NCBI GenBank assembly: GCA_964019135.1
Contig: CAXHSH010000664.1
Location: 124,001-188,000, forward strand
Length of the DNA: 64,000 nucleotides
Direction of reading: 5' to 3'
Origin: Arenicola marina
Taxonomy: Eukaryota; Annelida; Polychaeta; Arenicolidae
Below, one piece after another: positions 53,110 to 63,710 of this stretch. Position numbers and translations under genes: made by a program. The first letter of the stretch is position 1. Every line of letters starts with the position of its first letter. The notes under the pieces are model-generated. The model saw nothing but the letters and a program-made list of their open reading frames with translations. It made no database searches and was not told where the DNA came from.

Positions 53110-54911
53110 CTACACAGATCCATGCAGACCGGTGGTCGCCGCACGCGCTCGCCGCGGCGGGGGACAGGCTCTGCCTCTCCCGTGTCTGACGTCTCAGCCT
53201 CACTGCCTGACACACTGTCAGCAGGCGCTGTCTCGTCCGGTACCTCAGCAGAGGCGTCACGGCCGTCAGCCATACCCGTCTGCTCATCCACAGTCTCATC
53301 ATTACCAGTTGCCGATGGCGTTGACAGCCAACTGATCAGCGGTTCATCCGGGTCCTCCACATACTCCTTCAGGTGATCGACATGTTCTACAATTGGCTTC
53401 TGAACGGAAGATCGCTGAATAGCCACATTGACAGCCGATGGACGGCGGACCACCAGGAAAGGACCAGACCACCGGATTCCCCCTTTAACCCTTGCAGTGG
53501 CTGTACAGTAGCGCCACACCCAGCTACCTATCGGGAAGTTGACTGGGGTCGCCCTCATGTCGTAGTGAGTCTTTTGGCGCACAGCTGCCTTCCGACTTTC
53601 TCGTCTGGCTATGCTATGTCCAATTTCCATTGCATCCCGCAGCCACTCACCATAAGCGATGACACAGGCTGGGGCGCGCTCCCTGGGAGGACCTTCAACC
53701 TGCAGGTCCAGTGGGAGAGTTATGTCCCGACCAAACAACAGTCTGTAGGGCGACACTCTGCTGCTCCTGTGCTCAGTCGAGCGATAGGCACACAGCACAT
53801 ACGGCAGGTGATCTTCCCAGTCCTGCGGGTGCAGGCGAGCATAGGTAAAGATCATGTCCTGTAAGACACGGTTGAAGTTTTCCACGAGGCCGTCCGACTG
53901 AGGCCGGTATGGCGTGGTCAAGGTTCTTTCAATCCGCATCAAACGACAAACCTCCTGCAGGAGTTGGTTGTCAAACTCCCTGCCCCTATCAGAGTGAAGT
54001 TGGCTAGGGCAGCCAAACCGACAGAACACTTCTGTGACGAGTTTGTCTGCTGCCGTCTGTGCCTCCTTATTAGGCAGAGCGAAACCCTCAACCCACCTGG
54101 TGAAGTAATCCTCTACCACAAGAACATACCTCTTCCCAGTGCCAGCATCTGGCATGGGGCCGACTAAGTCCATCGCAATACGTTCCCATGGCTCTCCTAC
54201 TGGCATCTGCGTGAGTGGAGCTCTGTGTGGGACTGACGCCGGCTTGCGCTGCCCACAGTCCCTACACAAACTCAACCAACGACTCACGTCAGCTGACATC
54301 CTTGGCCAGTAGAAACTCTTCTGGAGCGATGATAAGGACTTTGTATGGCCCATGTGTCCGCCCAGGCGGTCACAGTGTACGGCCTGGAATAAGCGTCGCC
54401 TTAACGGAGGTGGCACCACCATCTGCAGTGCCTCCTCAACGTCGCAACTCGCCTTCTTTCTGCGATACAAGACCCCATCTTCAATGGTTAGACTATCCCA
54501 CTGTTGCCACAGGCACTTGGTCACGCTACTCTGATCCCTGATTTCAGCGAATGGAGGTTTGTGAGCCGGGCTCCTCTTGTGATTGAGCATGCATTCGATA
54601 CTCTCATTCTCGCTCTGCCAGCGACGAATGTCACTTAAGGTAACTTCCGGCACCCACTGTAGGGCACGCACACTCGGCGCCGCTACTGCCTCGCTCTCTG
54701 GACCAGTAATAGTCGACTCCTGGGAAACAGTGGATGGCAACTGACCTTCACCCAGTGGTTCGGCCAACAAGCCACCACTTGACGCTTGGGACACAGCCGC
54801 TGCCCCAGCATCAGCGACCGACTGACTCTCATTCGACTTGTCACAGAGTACAGCTTGTATGCTGGGCATTGTCTCTGGGGACGGATTGTCAGTCACTGGC
54901 TCCGCAGTCAC
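53004..54911 (-). CDS. Gypsy integrase region
   Basis: A 635-codon frame. After an acidic leader comes the HHCC zinc domain (HCDRLGGHMGHTKSLSSL ... CRDCGQRKPASV), then the catalytic core (IAMDLVGPMPDAGTGKRYVL, LHSDRGREFDNQLL, SDGLVENFNRVLQDM) with D, D and E positions, and a GPY/F-like module (GGIRWSGPFLVVRRPS). The tail is Ser/Thr/Glu-rich. Confidence 0.9.
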   Translation of the reverse strand: MTAEPVTDNPSPETMPSIQAVLCDKSNESQSVADAGAAAVSQASSGGLLAEPLGEGQLPSTVSQESTITGPESEAVAAPSVRALQWVPEVTLSDIRRWQSENESIECMLNHKRSPAHKPPFAEIRDQSSVTKCLWQQWDSLTIEDGVLYRRKKASCDVEEALQMVVPPPLRRRLFQAVHCDRLGGHMGHTKSLSSLQKSFYWPRMSADVSRWLSLCRDCGQRKPASVPHRAPLTQMPVGEPWERIAMDLVGPMPDAGTGKRYVLVVEDYFTRWVEGFALPNKEAQTAADKLVTEVFCRFGCPSQLHSDRGREFDNQLLQEVCRLMRIERTLTTPYRPQSDGLVENFNRVLQDMIFTYARLHPQDWEDHLPYVLCAYRSTEHRSSRVSPYRLLFGRDITLPLDLQVEGPPRERAPACVIAYGEWLRDAMEIGHSIARRESRKAAVRQKTHYDMRATPVNFPIGSWVWRYCTATARVKGGIRWSGPFLVVRRPSAVNVAIQRSSVQKPIVEHVDHLKEYVEDPDEPLISWLSTPSATGNDETVDEQTGMADGRDASAEVPDETAPADSVSGSEAETSDTGEAEPVPRRGERVRRPPVCMDLCRCQNPQGWQTRLRCPVRPRRRRDQRRQRPAVGPTP

Positions 54912-55042
54912 CCTGCGTGGAAGGCAGTCTTGACACTCTGTCCGTTTACATGGGTGTGTTACCTTACGAGACAGAGCATCTGCATGGCCAATTGCGACTC
55001 CTGGCTTGTGGACAATATTGAAATCATAAGTCCCCAGTGTAG

Positions 55043-55351
55043 TCAGCCTCTAGCTACCATTCCTTCCGCATCTCGGAAGTTCAAGAGCCATGTGAGAGAA
55101 GCATGATCAGTGACAACAGTGAACGGCCGACCCCACAAGTAGTGACGAAACTGCTTGATAAATGTCACCACTGCGAGAAGCTCACGATGGGTGGTGCAGT
55201 AGCGGGTTTGGGTCCGACTGAACGTCTTGGATGCATACGCTATGACCTTCTCCCCACCTGCCTGTTTCTGGGCCAGCACGCATCCCATCGCATCAGCACT
55301 AGCATCAGTGTAAACAATTAAAGGGTCGTGTCTGGTAGGGTAACCCAGCAC
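55043..55351 (-). CDS. Gypsy RNase H region
   Basis: Motifs LIVYTDASADAMGCVLAQ, YASKTFSRTQTRY, THRELLAVVTF and TVVTDHASLTWLL are the RNase H (and tether) signatures of Ty3/Gypsy pol. Confidence 0.85.
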   Translation of the reverse strand: MLGYPTRHDPLIVYTDASADAMGCVLAQKQAGGEKVIAYASKTFSRTQTRYCTTHRELLAVVTFIKQFRHYLWGRPFTVVTDHASLTWLLNFRDAEGMVARG

Positions 55352-55662
55352 TGGTGATTCTTCAGAGCAGTCTTCAGAGCAGGGCGCTGGCTAGGATTTA
55401 TTGCCATGTAAGTCTGGTTATCAATCAAGGAAACTGAAGCACCAGTATCCAAGAGCAGGGGACAGTCAGCACCATACATCTGGGCATGCAACATCCAACC
55501 CCTTGCTGGCTTAACCCTAAAGACATGGGTGTTTGCCTCGCTACCAGAACTTACCTGTGGCTGCTTCATAGATCTTGGCGAATCAGATTCGCCTCCCGGA
55601 TGGATTTGAAGTTTAGGAGTATCTTTAGGGCTAGTGTCTCCCGGGTTATCACTAGCCCTCAC
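55318..55662 (-). CDS. Gypsy protease region
   Basis: Contains CPLLLDTGASVSLID, the aspartic protease active-site motif, followed by a beta-strand-rich stretch. Confidence 0.8.
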   Translation of the reverse strand: MRASDNPGDTSPKDTPKLQIHPGGESDSPRSMKQPQVSSGSEANTHVFRVKPARGWMLHAQMYGADCPLLLDTGASVSLIDNQTYMAINPSQRPALKTALKNHQCWVTLPDTTL

Positions 55663-56344
55663 TAGTTTGGGTTCTCCCTTACTGTATCCGGGCCAACACC
55701 CTTCCCATCTCCTGGGAGGTGTTTATCCCTTCCATTACTGCGCTGGTATCTGGGCTTTTTACAGTCCCTTGCCATGTGCCCATACTCTGAGCAATTGTAG
55801 CATTGGATGGATGACATATCACGGGTAGGCCTTGACTGACGTGGCTGTCTGCCATTATTACCTTTTTGATGGCTCTGCCCAACCACACGCTGGTTAGTAT
55901 TGCCATATTTCAGGACCTGGTTAAGGCGTGCCACTAACCCCTGAATATTGTCATCCCCCATCTCTTCATCAGATGATACTGTTTGTTGAGCATTAAGCCT
56001 CAAAACTTGGGGCTTCCCCTTTCCCATAGGGTTGGAAAAGTGCTCACTCCTTTCAGCGATATCAACTAATCGCTCCAAAGAAGCATCACCTTCGACAAAA
56101 CACAATCGTCTTGTCATGTCATCAGTCAAGCCATTGATGAATTGTTCCCGGATCATGACTAAACGACCATTCTCATCTGATCCGGGGTAAGCTTGTCTGG
56201 ATAAATCACACAGAGCTTTTGCGTATGTTCGCAATGTCTCACTAGGTTTACGCATACGGCTGCGAAACTGTCGTAAGGCACCATCAGTACCTCCCGGTTG
56301 GGCATATTGCCATAGGAGGGTGGACCGAATGGTTGCGTAATCAC
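55662..56344 (-). CDS. Gypsy gag region with CCHC zinc knuckle
   Basis: Capsid-like helices (SETLRTYAKALCDLSRQAY, IREQFINGLTDDMTRRL) lead to a basic linker and a zinc knuckle CYNCSEYGHMARDC, which binds RNA. The amino-terminal end is not present or not readable. Confidence 0.8.
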
Positions 56345-56354
56345 GCCTGGACTG

Positions 56355-56704
56355 ACCCTGAATGACTACATATTATATATACAAAATACTACATATTATA
56401 TTATATATATCGCGAGCGTACAAAATACTAGCCTGCCACAACTTGATTAAAGAGAATTCCTTACGATTGTAACCGGCAATTTGCCTATGCTTTTACCAGG
56501 GTCATTTTACTGCATATCAGCCAACAAAATGGGCACCCCATTTAACCAAAGTAAAGCCTGACCATGTGATGTAAAATAAACAAAATCAAACAAAGAATAC
56601 GTGCATCTGAATATGGGTGGAATAGGAGACGAGGGACCTAGGCTAGACAATTATTAGTAAACCGCCCCTAATTAAAGACTGTGGGTGGTCCACCCCCCCC
56701 CCCC
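56355..56704. other. AT-rich spacer and C-tract
   Basis: An AT repeat (tatattatat) at 56375-56420, no genes, and a run of C at 56692-56705. Confidence 0.5.
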
Positions 56705-56705
56705 C

Positions 56706-56825
56706 CAACCTTGGCCTATCAGGTAGAGCCTTCCACTATGCCAGCCTAAGCGGCTGGTGCGTGGTTCAAATCCTGCATTTGCATATGTCTATGTTTGTGC
56801 AGGATGCGGATCCCATATATCCCGG
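56706..56825 (+). mobile_element. tRNA-derived SINE-like sequence
   Basis: An A-box-like segment (atcaggtagagccttcc) and, about 35 bases on, a B box (ggttcaaatcc, 56763-56773) spaced as in a tRNA. It is a tRNA-derived remnant; I do not see a full cloverleaf, so it is not called a tRNA gene. Confidence 0.5.
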
Positions 56826-57060
56826 GGGGCCGGCGCGACAGCTCAGTGGGCTAGTGCGCTCGCATTGAGTGTTCGGGAGCCTGAGAGCCTAACGAAGCGT
56901 GGATCGATGGTTCGAGCCTCCCTGTGGCCATGTCTTTCTTCGTAAAGAGTAGGGGGTTACCCCCGGAGACATGACTCCACTCTCCCTTCCTTCTCCCATG
57001 GACATGATCTGACCAAACGAGGTTAAAGCGTCTTGAAATATCAACCAACCATATATCCCG
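56826..57060 (+). mobile_element. tRNA-derived SINE
   Basis: The head gacagctcagtgggctagtg (A box) and ggttcgagcctccc (B box, 56910-56923) are about 70 bases apart, followed by a body and the tail-like gttaaagcgtcttgaaatat. Flanking catatatcccgg occurs at both ends (about 56812-56823 and 57050-57061), a plausible 12-bp target duplication. Confidence 0.7.
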
Positions 57061-57170
57061 GAGACATGGCACCTATGTACCTTGACCTAGTTTTAAGTTT
57101 TATTTAACGTTACGTTTGTAAATAACAATTGGTTAAATGGAGCATCCCATTTTCTAGACAGATAGAGCCC

Positions 57171-57617
57171 CTATAGCTTCCCTTTCAGCCAGATAATTGC
57201 ACCATCAAAATAGGCCTTCAGGACCTGGATGCCTTTCCGGCTGAGGTGAAGCCTGTCCCTGGCAAAGAGATGTACTTTGACAGAGCCCTTGTCCACAAAG
57301 TTCCTCCATGTGCGAAGGAAGTGGCACCTGTGACCCCTGTGAGCACGCATTAGTTGTTGGATACCCTGGTTAATGCGGGTCGCATGCAAGGCGGTCGCTT
57401 GATCGTCTACATGGCGTGGTAGAATACCAGACACCGCGAACAAAGCGTCTGGATGTCTCCTCCGCACTTCAGCGAGTATGGCCGCAAAGGCAGATTCAGC
57501 GTCCCTGTTCGCGTGAACATCCTCGTGTCTTCCAAAGATGGAAGACCACAAATGCGACATTTCCCCCCCATAGGAGGTGAAACTAGCCCCAGAGATATGT
57601 CCGTCTGCAGCGGACAA
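57171..57617 (-). pseudogene. SGNH-hydrolase-like fragment
   Basis: A 148-codon frame with GRHEDVHANRDAESAFAAIL, EVRRRHPDALFAVSGILPR, INQGIQQLMRAHRGHRCHFL and DRLHLSRKGIQVL. The last motif matches the D..HLS..G catalytic block of SGNH/GDSL-type hydrolase folds found in many invertebrate gene and retroelement-associated proteins. The start of the fold (the GDS block) is missing, and the first codons overlap the 28S rRNA end, so this is a truncated fragment joined to rDNA rather than a working gene. Confidence 0.5.
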
Positions 57618-57983
57618 ATCTCCGAGTCTAAAGGCTTAGTTTCAATAGATCGCAGTGAAACGACTGCTCTACTACATACGACACCCCGACTCTAACCTAA
57701 GTCGTCTACGAATGATTTGGCGCCTCTGCATTGCTGAGAGGGTTCCAAATGCTTGCGGCACGCGCCGACGCTAATAGCCGTGCACCGGGGCTTTTCCGTC
57801 GTGGGCGCCGAAAATCGGTCGACCCACGCATATCTTTGCCTGGCCACGCCGAGGCGCTGAAGGTATCGTCACGGATTTGGGCGGGATTCTGACTTAGAGG
57901 CGTTCAGTCATAATCCCCCAGATGGTAGCCTCGCACCATTGGCTTATCAGCCAAGCACACGTACCAAATGTCCGAACCTGCGC
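57614..57983 (-). rRNA. 28S rRNA, 3'-terminal ~370 bases (fragment)
   Basis: On the minus strand the conserved ggttcggacatttggtacg, then gattatgactgaacgcctct, aagtcagaatcccgcc and, near the end, cgtagacgacttaggttaga and gagatttgtcc mark the 3' end of large-subunit rRNA. Upstream of cgcaggttcgg the sequence is no longer 28S. Only the last few hundred bases are present. Confidence 0.9.
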
Positions 57984-58274
57984 GGACGGCAAAGGACCGC
58001 TCTTTAAACCTGCTCCCCCTTTAAAAAGAAGGGCTATCACCAACCTTAGGACAACGAAACTTGACACAGCCCCATTGGGGGAGGCCGATATCCAACTACT
58101 CACTCGGCGGGCCAGTCTCCTTACTTGATTTCAGTCGACCAGCCCGCCAAGCTTTCGCGTGCTGAATCTTAGCCTTGCGGCGGGCAGACGCCGAAGCGCC
58201 CGCCCCGCGCAAGTTACCAGTTGCACTTGGACGCCCGGAGTGCGGAACGCCTCGGAAGTGTTCAGCTTTGCAAC
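57984..58274. other. Unidentified GC-rich sequence between 28S and 18S fragments
   Basis: About 290 bases that match neither conserved 18S nor 28S core sequence as far as I can recall. A ~15-base stretch (ttgcaaagctgaa, minus strand) at its 18S-side border recurs in 18S further downstream, hinting at microhomology or an internal deletion. It may be spacer DNA. Confidence 0.4.
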
Positions 58275-59358
58275 CAAGTCAGTAATGCAACGCCGTCGGA
58301 TCGCTAGTCGGCAGTGTTTATGGTCAGAACTACGACGGTATCTGATCGTCTTCGAACCTCTGACTTTCGTTCTTGATTAATGAAAACATTCTTGGCAAAT
58401 GCTTTCGCAGTAGTTCGTCTTACGGCGATCCAAGAATTTCACCTCTAACGCCGTAATACGGATGCCCCCGTCCGTCCCTCTTAATCATTACCACAAGTTC
58501 CGAAAACCAACGCAATAGAACCGAGGTCCTCTTCCATTATTCCATGCAACAGTATTCAGGCGAATGGCCTGCTTTGAGCACTCTAATTTTTTCAAAGTAA
58601 ACGTTCCGACGCCCCGAGACACTCAGTCAAGAGCACCAAGGGAGGATCGGCGGCTAGGTCAGGTCGAGCAGTGATCGCCGCGAGGCGAACCGCACGCCTA
58701 AACCCGAGATCCAACTACGAGCTTTTTAACTGCAACAAATTTAATATACGCTATTGGAGCTGGAATTACCGCGGCTGATGGCACCAGACTTGCCCTCCAG
58801 TGGATCCTCGTTAAAGGATTTAAAGTGTACTCATTCCAATTTCGGGGCCTCGATAGGGTCCCGTATTGTTATTTTTCGTCACTACCTCCCCGTGCCAGGA
58901 GTGGGTAATTTGCGCGCCTGCTGCCTTCCTTGGATGTGGTAGCCGCTTCGCATGCTCCCTTTCCGGAATCGAACCCTGATTCCCCGTTACCCGTGAACAC
59001 CAAGGTAAGCAAGTCGCTTACCTTCGACAGTTGATAGTGCAGACATTTAAAAGATACGTCGCCGGCGCGGTGGCCGTGCGATCAGCCCAAAGTTATCCAG
59101 AGTCACCAAAGGGACGAGCGACCGAAGCCACCCGATTGGTCTTGATCTAATAAAAGCGCTCTTCCCGCAAAGGTCGGAGCTTTCTTGCATGTATTAGCTA
59201 TAGAATTGCCACAGTTATCCAAGTAACTGTGTACGATCTAAGGAACCATAACTGATTTAATGAGCCATTCGCGGTTTCACTGGGTCAGGGCTTGTACTTA
59301 CACATGCATGGCTTAATCTTTGAGACAAGCATATGACTACTGGCAGGATCAACCAGGT
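58275..59358 (-). rRNA. 18S rRNA, 5' ~1.1 kb (fragment)
   Basis: On the minus strand it starts tacctggttgatcctgccag (59358) and continues through universal landmarks: agccgcggtaattccagctc (near 58765), attagagtgctcaaagcagg, ggtgaaattcttggatcgcc and tcagataccgtcgtagttct. It stops near the ggcgttgcattactgac region, so the 3' ~700 bases are missing. Sequence is metazoan-type and well conserved, so this is a recent fragment or the edge of a true rDNA unit interrupted by rearrangement. Confidence 0.93.
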
Positions 59359-59760
59359 AGCTAGTTTGAAAAGCTAGGGGAGCGACGGGCATAGGAACAC
59401 ACCGCCGCGACCGTTTCTTTTTCGACCCTAGCAAAGTAGGACGGTAATGATCGTTACTACTCGCACGCTCCCATCCCTCCTTACGAGAGCGGAGTTTACA
59501 AGACAAATGTACGGTATACGAGTTTCACACCGACGGGGGACTCCAACGCTATCACGTACTACCGAAATCGTCAACGGTACAGAGTACCACTACCCTGAGC
59601 CGCGTTGCCAGACACCCGAGCGCGTCATAGCCGGGCGGCTGCTCGATCGCCGTACGAAAGCCTACTGTCGGTATAGAAGCGGGCCAAGACTTGCGCCTCT
59701 TCGCCTGTAGCTCTTCTAACCGCTCGCCTTCATATATATAGCGACGGAGATACAATAGAA
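59359..59760 (-). other. Probable 5' external transcribed spacer and pol I promoter region
   Basis: Unique CpG-rich sequence directly upstream of the 18S start. Near 59730 a tatatata run lies in otherwise GC-rich DNA, followed by CA/GC-rich sequence; a promoter could lie here, but metazoan pol I promoters are not conserved enough for me to identify one. Confidence 0.4.
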
Positions 59761-60079
59761 AATGGCCAGAGCGAACTATTTTCCTGGGCCCTCAACGCAC
59801 GCACACGCTAAAAGACCTACTCTAGAGCAGCCAGGCACAGCCCAGAGGCGGCCCGCAGGCAGGCCGGCCCACCGTCCAAATCGGTCGCCCCTGCCCCCCA
59901 AACCACCCGCGCTCGCTCACTCGCACGCACGCAGACAGCCAGCGAGTCAGCCGCCCACGCAGGCGGCCCGCCCGCCGGCGCGCCCGGCCCAGAGCCACGC
60001 ACGCAGTGATCGAATAGGCCTCCGGGCGCCCGGGTCCATTTTAACCCCAACTTTGCCCTTTAAACCGCGTTCAAATAAT
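59761..60079. other. Intergenic-spacer-like GC-rich sequence
   Basis: GC-rich with acgcacgcac-type and ctcgctcactcg-type runs, leading into the repeat array. The Pro/Arg/Ala-rich open frame at 59762-60133 follows from composition and is not called as a gene. Confidence 0.6.
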
Positions 60080-63000
60080 TTTCGCGCTAACCCTAACTAT
60101 AACCCTAACCCTAGGGTTAAAACCCTATTATAGGGTTACGCTAACCCTAACCTTAACCCTATACTCTTGACTGAAACCGAATGGTAACCCTAACAACAAG
60201 CCCACCCTCCCCGCAATCTACTCCCACGCCGTCTGCCTGCTGCGCGCTGGCTGGCTGGCTGGCTGGGCTTTGGCCCGGGCGGGAGCTCTCCCTCCCTGCC
60301 TGCCTACGTGCGTGCGTGACTCCGTCTATGGCTGTGACTGACAGAGTGATTTTCGCGCTAACCCCAACTATAACCCTAACCCTAGGGTTAAAACCCTATC
60401 ATAGGGTTACGCTAACCCTAACCTTAACCCTATACTCTTGACTGAAACCGAATGGTAACCCTTACAACAAGCCCACCCTCCCCGCAATCTACTCCCACGC
60501 CGTCTGCCTGCCGCGCGCTGGCTGGCTGGCTGGCTGGCTGCCTGGCTGGGCTTTGGCCCGGGCGGGAGCTCTCCCTCCCTGCCTGCCTGCGTGCGTGCGT
60601 GCGTGCGTGACTCCGTCTATGGCTATGACTGACAGAGTGATTTTCGCGCTAACCCTAACTGTAACCCTAACCCTAGGGTTAAAACCTTATTATAGGGTTA
60701 CGCTAACCCTAACCTTAACCCTATACTCTTGACTGAAACCGAATTGTAACCCTAACAACAAGCCCACCCTCCCCGCAATCTACTCCCACGCCGTCTGCCT
60801 GCCGCGCGCTGGCTGGCTGGCTGGCTGGGCTTTGGCCCGGGCGGGAGCTCTCCCTCCCTGCCTGCCTGCGTGCGTGCGTGCGTGCGTGACTCCGTCTATG
60901 GCTATGACTGACAGAGTGATTTTCGCGCTAACCCTAACTGTAACCCTAACCCTAGGGTTAAAACCTTATTATAGGGTTACGCTAACCCTAACCTTAACCC
61001 TATACTCTTGACTGAAACCGAATTGTAACCCTAACAACAAGCCCACCCTCCCCGCAATCTACTCCCACGCCGTCTGCCTGCCGCGCGCTGGCTGGCTGGC
61101 TGGCTGGGCTTTGGCCCGGGCGGGAGCTCTCCCTCCCTGCCTGCCTGCGTGCGTGCGTGCGTGCGTGACTCCGTCTATGGCTATGACTGACAGAGTGATT
61201 TTCGCGCTAACCCTAACTGTAACCCTAACCCTAGGGTTAAAACCTTATTATAGGGTTACGCTAACCCTAACCTTAACCCTATACTCTTGACTGAAACCGA
61301 ATTGTAACCCTAACAACAAGCCCACCCTCCCCGCAATCTACTCCCACGCCGTCTGCCTGCCGCGCGCTGGCTGGCTGGCTGGCTGGGCTTTGGCCCGGGC
61401 GGGAGCTCTCCCTCCCTGCCTGCCTGCGTGCGTGCGTGCGTGCGTGACTCCGTCTATGGCTATGACTGACAGAGTGATTTTCGCGCTAACCCTAACTGTA
61501 ACCCTAACCCTAGGGTTAAAACCTTATTATAGGGTTACGCTAACCCTAACCTTAACCCTATACTCTTGACTGAAACCGAATTGTAACCCTAACAACAAGC
61601 CCACCCTCCCCGCAATCTACTCCCACGCCGTCTGCCTGCCGCGCGCTGGCTGGCTGGCTGGCTGGCTGCCTGGCTGGGCTTTGGCCCGGGCGGGAGCTCT
61701 CCCTCCCTGCCTGCCTGCGTGCGTGCGTGCGTGCGTGACTCCGTCTATGGCTATGACTGACAGAGTGATTTTCGCGCTAACCCTAACTGTAACCCTAACC
61801 CTAGGGTTAAAACCTTATTATAGGGTTACGCTAACCCTAACCTTAACCCTATACTCTTGACTGAAACCGAATTGTAACCCTAACAACAAGCCCACCCTCC
61901 CCGCAATCTACTCCCACGCCGTCTGCCTGCCGCGCGCTGGCTGGCTGGCTGGCTGGGCTTTGGCCCGGGCGGGAGCTCTCCCTCCCTGCCTGCCTGCGTG
62001 CGTGCGTGCGTGCGTGACTCCGTCTATGGCTATGACTGACAGAGTGATTTTCGCGCTAACCCTAACTGTAACCCTAACCCTAGGGTTAAAACCTTATTAT
62101 AGGGTTACGCTAACCCTAACCTTAACCCTATACTCTTGACTGAAACCGAATTGTAACCCTAACAACAAGCCCACCCTCCCCGCAATCTACTCCCACGCCG
62201 TCTGCCTGCCGCGCGCTGGCTGGCTGGCTGGCTGGGCTTTGGCCCGGGCGGGAGCTCTCCCTCCCTGCCTGCCTGCGTGCGTGCGTGCGTGCGTGACTCC
62301 GTCTATGGCTATGACTGACAGAGTGATTTTCGCGCTAACCCTAACTGTAACCCTAACCCTAGGGTTAAAACCTTATTATAGGGTTACGCTAACCCTAACC
62401 TTAACCCTATACTCTTGACTGAAACCGAATTGTAACCCTAACAACAAGCCCACCCTCCCCGCAATCTACTCCCACGCCGTCTGCCTGCCGCGCGCTGGCT
62501 GGCTGGCTGGCTGGGCTTTGGCCCGGGCGGGAGCTCTCCCTCCCTGCCTGCCTGCGTGCGTGCGTGCGTGCGTGACTCCGTCTATGGCTATGACTGACAG
62601 AGTGATTTTCGCGCTAACCCTAACTGTAACCCTAACCCTAGGGTTAAAACCTTATTATAGGGTTACGCTAACCCTAACCTTAACCCTATACTCTTGACTG
62701 AAACCGAATTGTAACCCTAACAACAAGCCCACCCTCCCCGCAATCTACTCCCACGCCGTCTGCCTGCCGCGCGCTGGCTGGCTGGCTGGCTGGGCTTTGG
62801 CCCGGGCGGGAGCTCTCCCTCCCTGCCTGCCTGCGTGCGTGCGTGCGTGACTCCGTCTATGGCTGTGACTGACAGTGATTTTCGCGCTAACCCTAACTAT
62901 AACCCTAACCCTACGGTTAAAACCCTATTATAGGGTTACGCTAACCCTAACCTTATATACTCTTGACTGAAACCGAATGGTAACCCTAACAACAAGCCCA

Positions 63001-63710
63001 CCCTCCCCGCCATCTACTCCCACGCCGTCTGCCTGCCGCGCGCTGGCTGGCTGGCTGGCTGGGCTTTGGCCCGGGCGGGAGCTCTCCCTCCCTGCCTGCC
63101 TGCGTGCGTGCGTGCGTGACTCCGTCTATGGCTGTGACTGACAGAGTGATTTTCGCGCTAACCCTAACTATAACCCTAACCCTACGATTAAAACCCTATT
63201 ATAGGGTTACGCTAACCCTAACCTTATATACTCTTGACTGAAACCGAATGGTAACCCTAACAACAAGCCCACCCTCCCCGCCATCTACTCCCACGCCGTC
63301 TGCCTGCCGCGCGCTGGCTGGCTGGCTGGCTGGGCTTTGGCCCGGGCGGGAGCTCTCCCTCCCTGCCTGCCTGCGTGCGTGCGTGCGTGACTCCGTCTAT
63401 GGCTGTGACTGACAGAGTGATTTTCGCGCTAACCCTAACTATAACCCTAACCCTACGGTTAAAACCCTATTATAGGGTTACGCTAACCCTAACCTTATAT
63501 ACTCTTGACTGAAACCGAATGGTAACCCTAACAACAAGCCCACCCTCCCCGCCATCTACTCCCACGCCGTCTGCCTGCCGCGCGCTGGCTGGCTGGCTGG
63601 CTGGCTGGCTGCCTGGCTGGGCTTTGGCCCGGGCGGGAGCTCTCCCTCCCTGCCTGCCTGCGTGCGTGCGTGCGTGCGTGCGTGCGTGACTCCGTCTATG
63701 GCTGTGACTG
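60080..63710. repeat. 271-291-bp tandem spacer repeats with telomere-like motifs (13 units)
   Basis: The landmark tttcgcgctaaccc recurs at 60080, 60351, 60642, 60921, 61200, 61479, 61770, 62049, 62328, 62607, 62880, 63151 and 63422. Each unit has (i) short telomere-like blocks in both orientations around taaccctaaccctagggtta, (ii) a (ggct)n run, (iii) ctccctccctgcctgcct and (iv) a (gcgt)n run before gactccgtctatggct. Unit length varies only through (ggct)n, (gcgt)n and a six-base block. Its position upstream of 18S fits rDNA intergenic-spacer repeats. Confidence 0.95.

Larger units (their letters stand above)
49704..56354 (-). mobile_element. Ty3/Gypsy retrotransposon, fossil
   Basis: Read on the minus strand the parts come in Gypsy order: gag with zinc knuckle, aspartic protease, RNase H, integrase, then an extra large open frame, a purine tract (gaagggagggggga, complement near 50223-50240) and a 3' LTR-like segment from 50222 down to about 49704 (outer border uncertain). 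No 5' LTR is seen; the upstream end stops at AT-rich sequence near 56355. The copy is incomplete, with a few breaks, but two long frames are still open, so it is probably not very old. Confidence 0.85.

Noticed and set aside
56706-56790. Functional tRNA gene
   Set aside because: A and B boxes are present but the cloverleaf stems do not pair convincingly; better explained as a SINE remnant.
59762-60441. Pro/Ala/Arg-rich open frames near the spacer array
   Set aside because: Follow from GC-rich and (ggct)n/(gcgt)n repeat composition.
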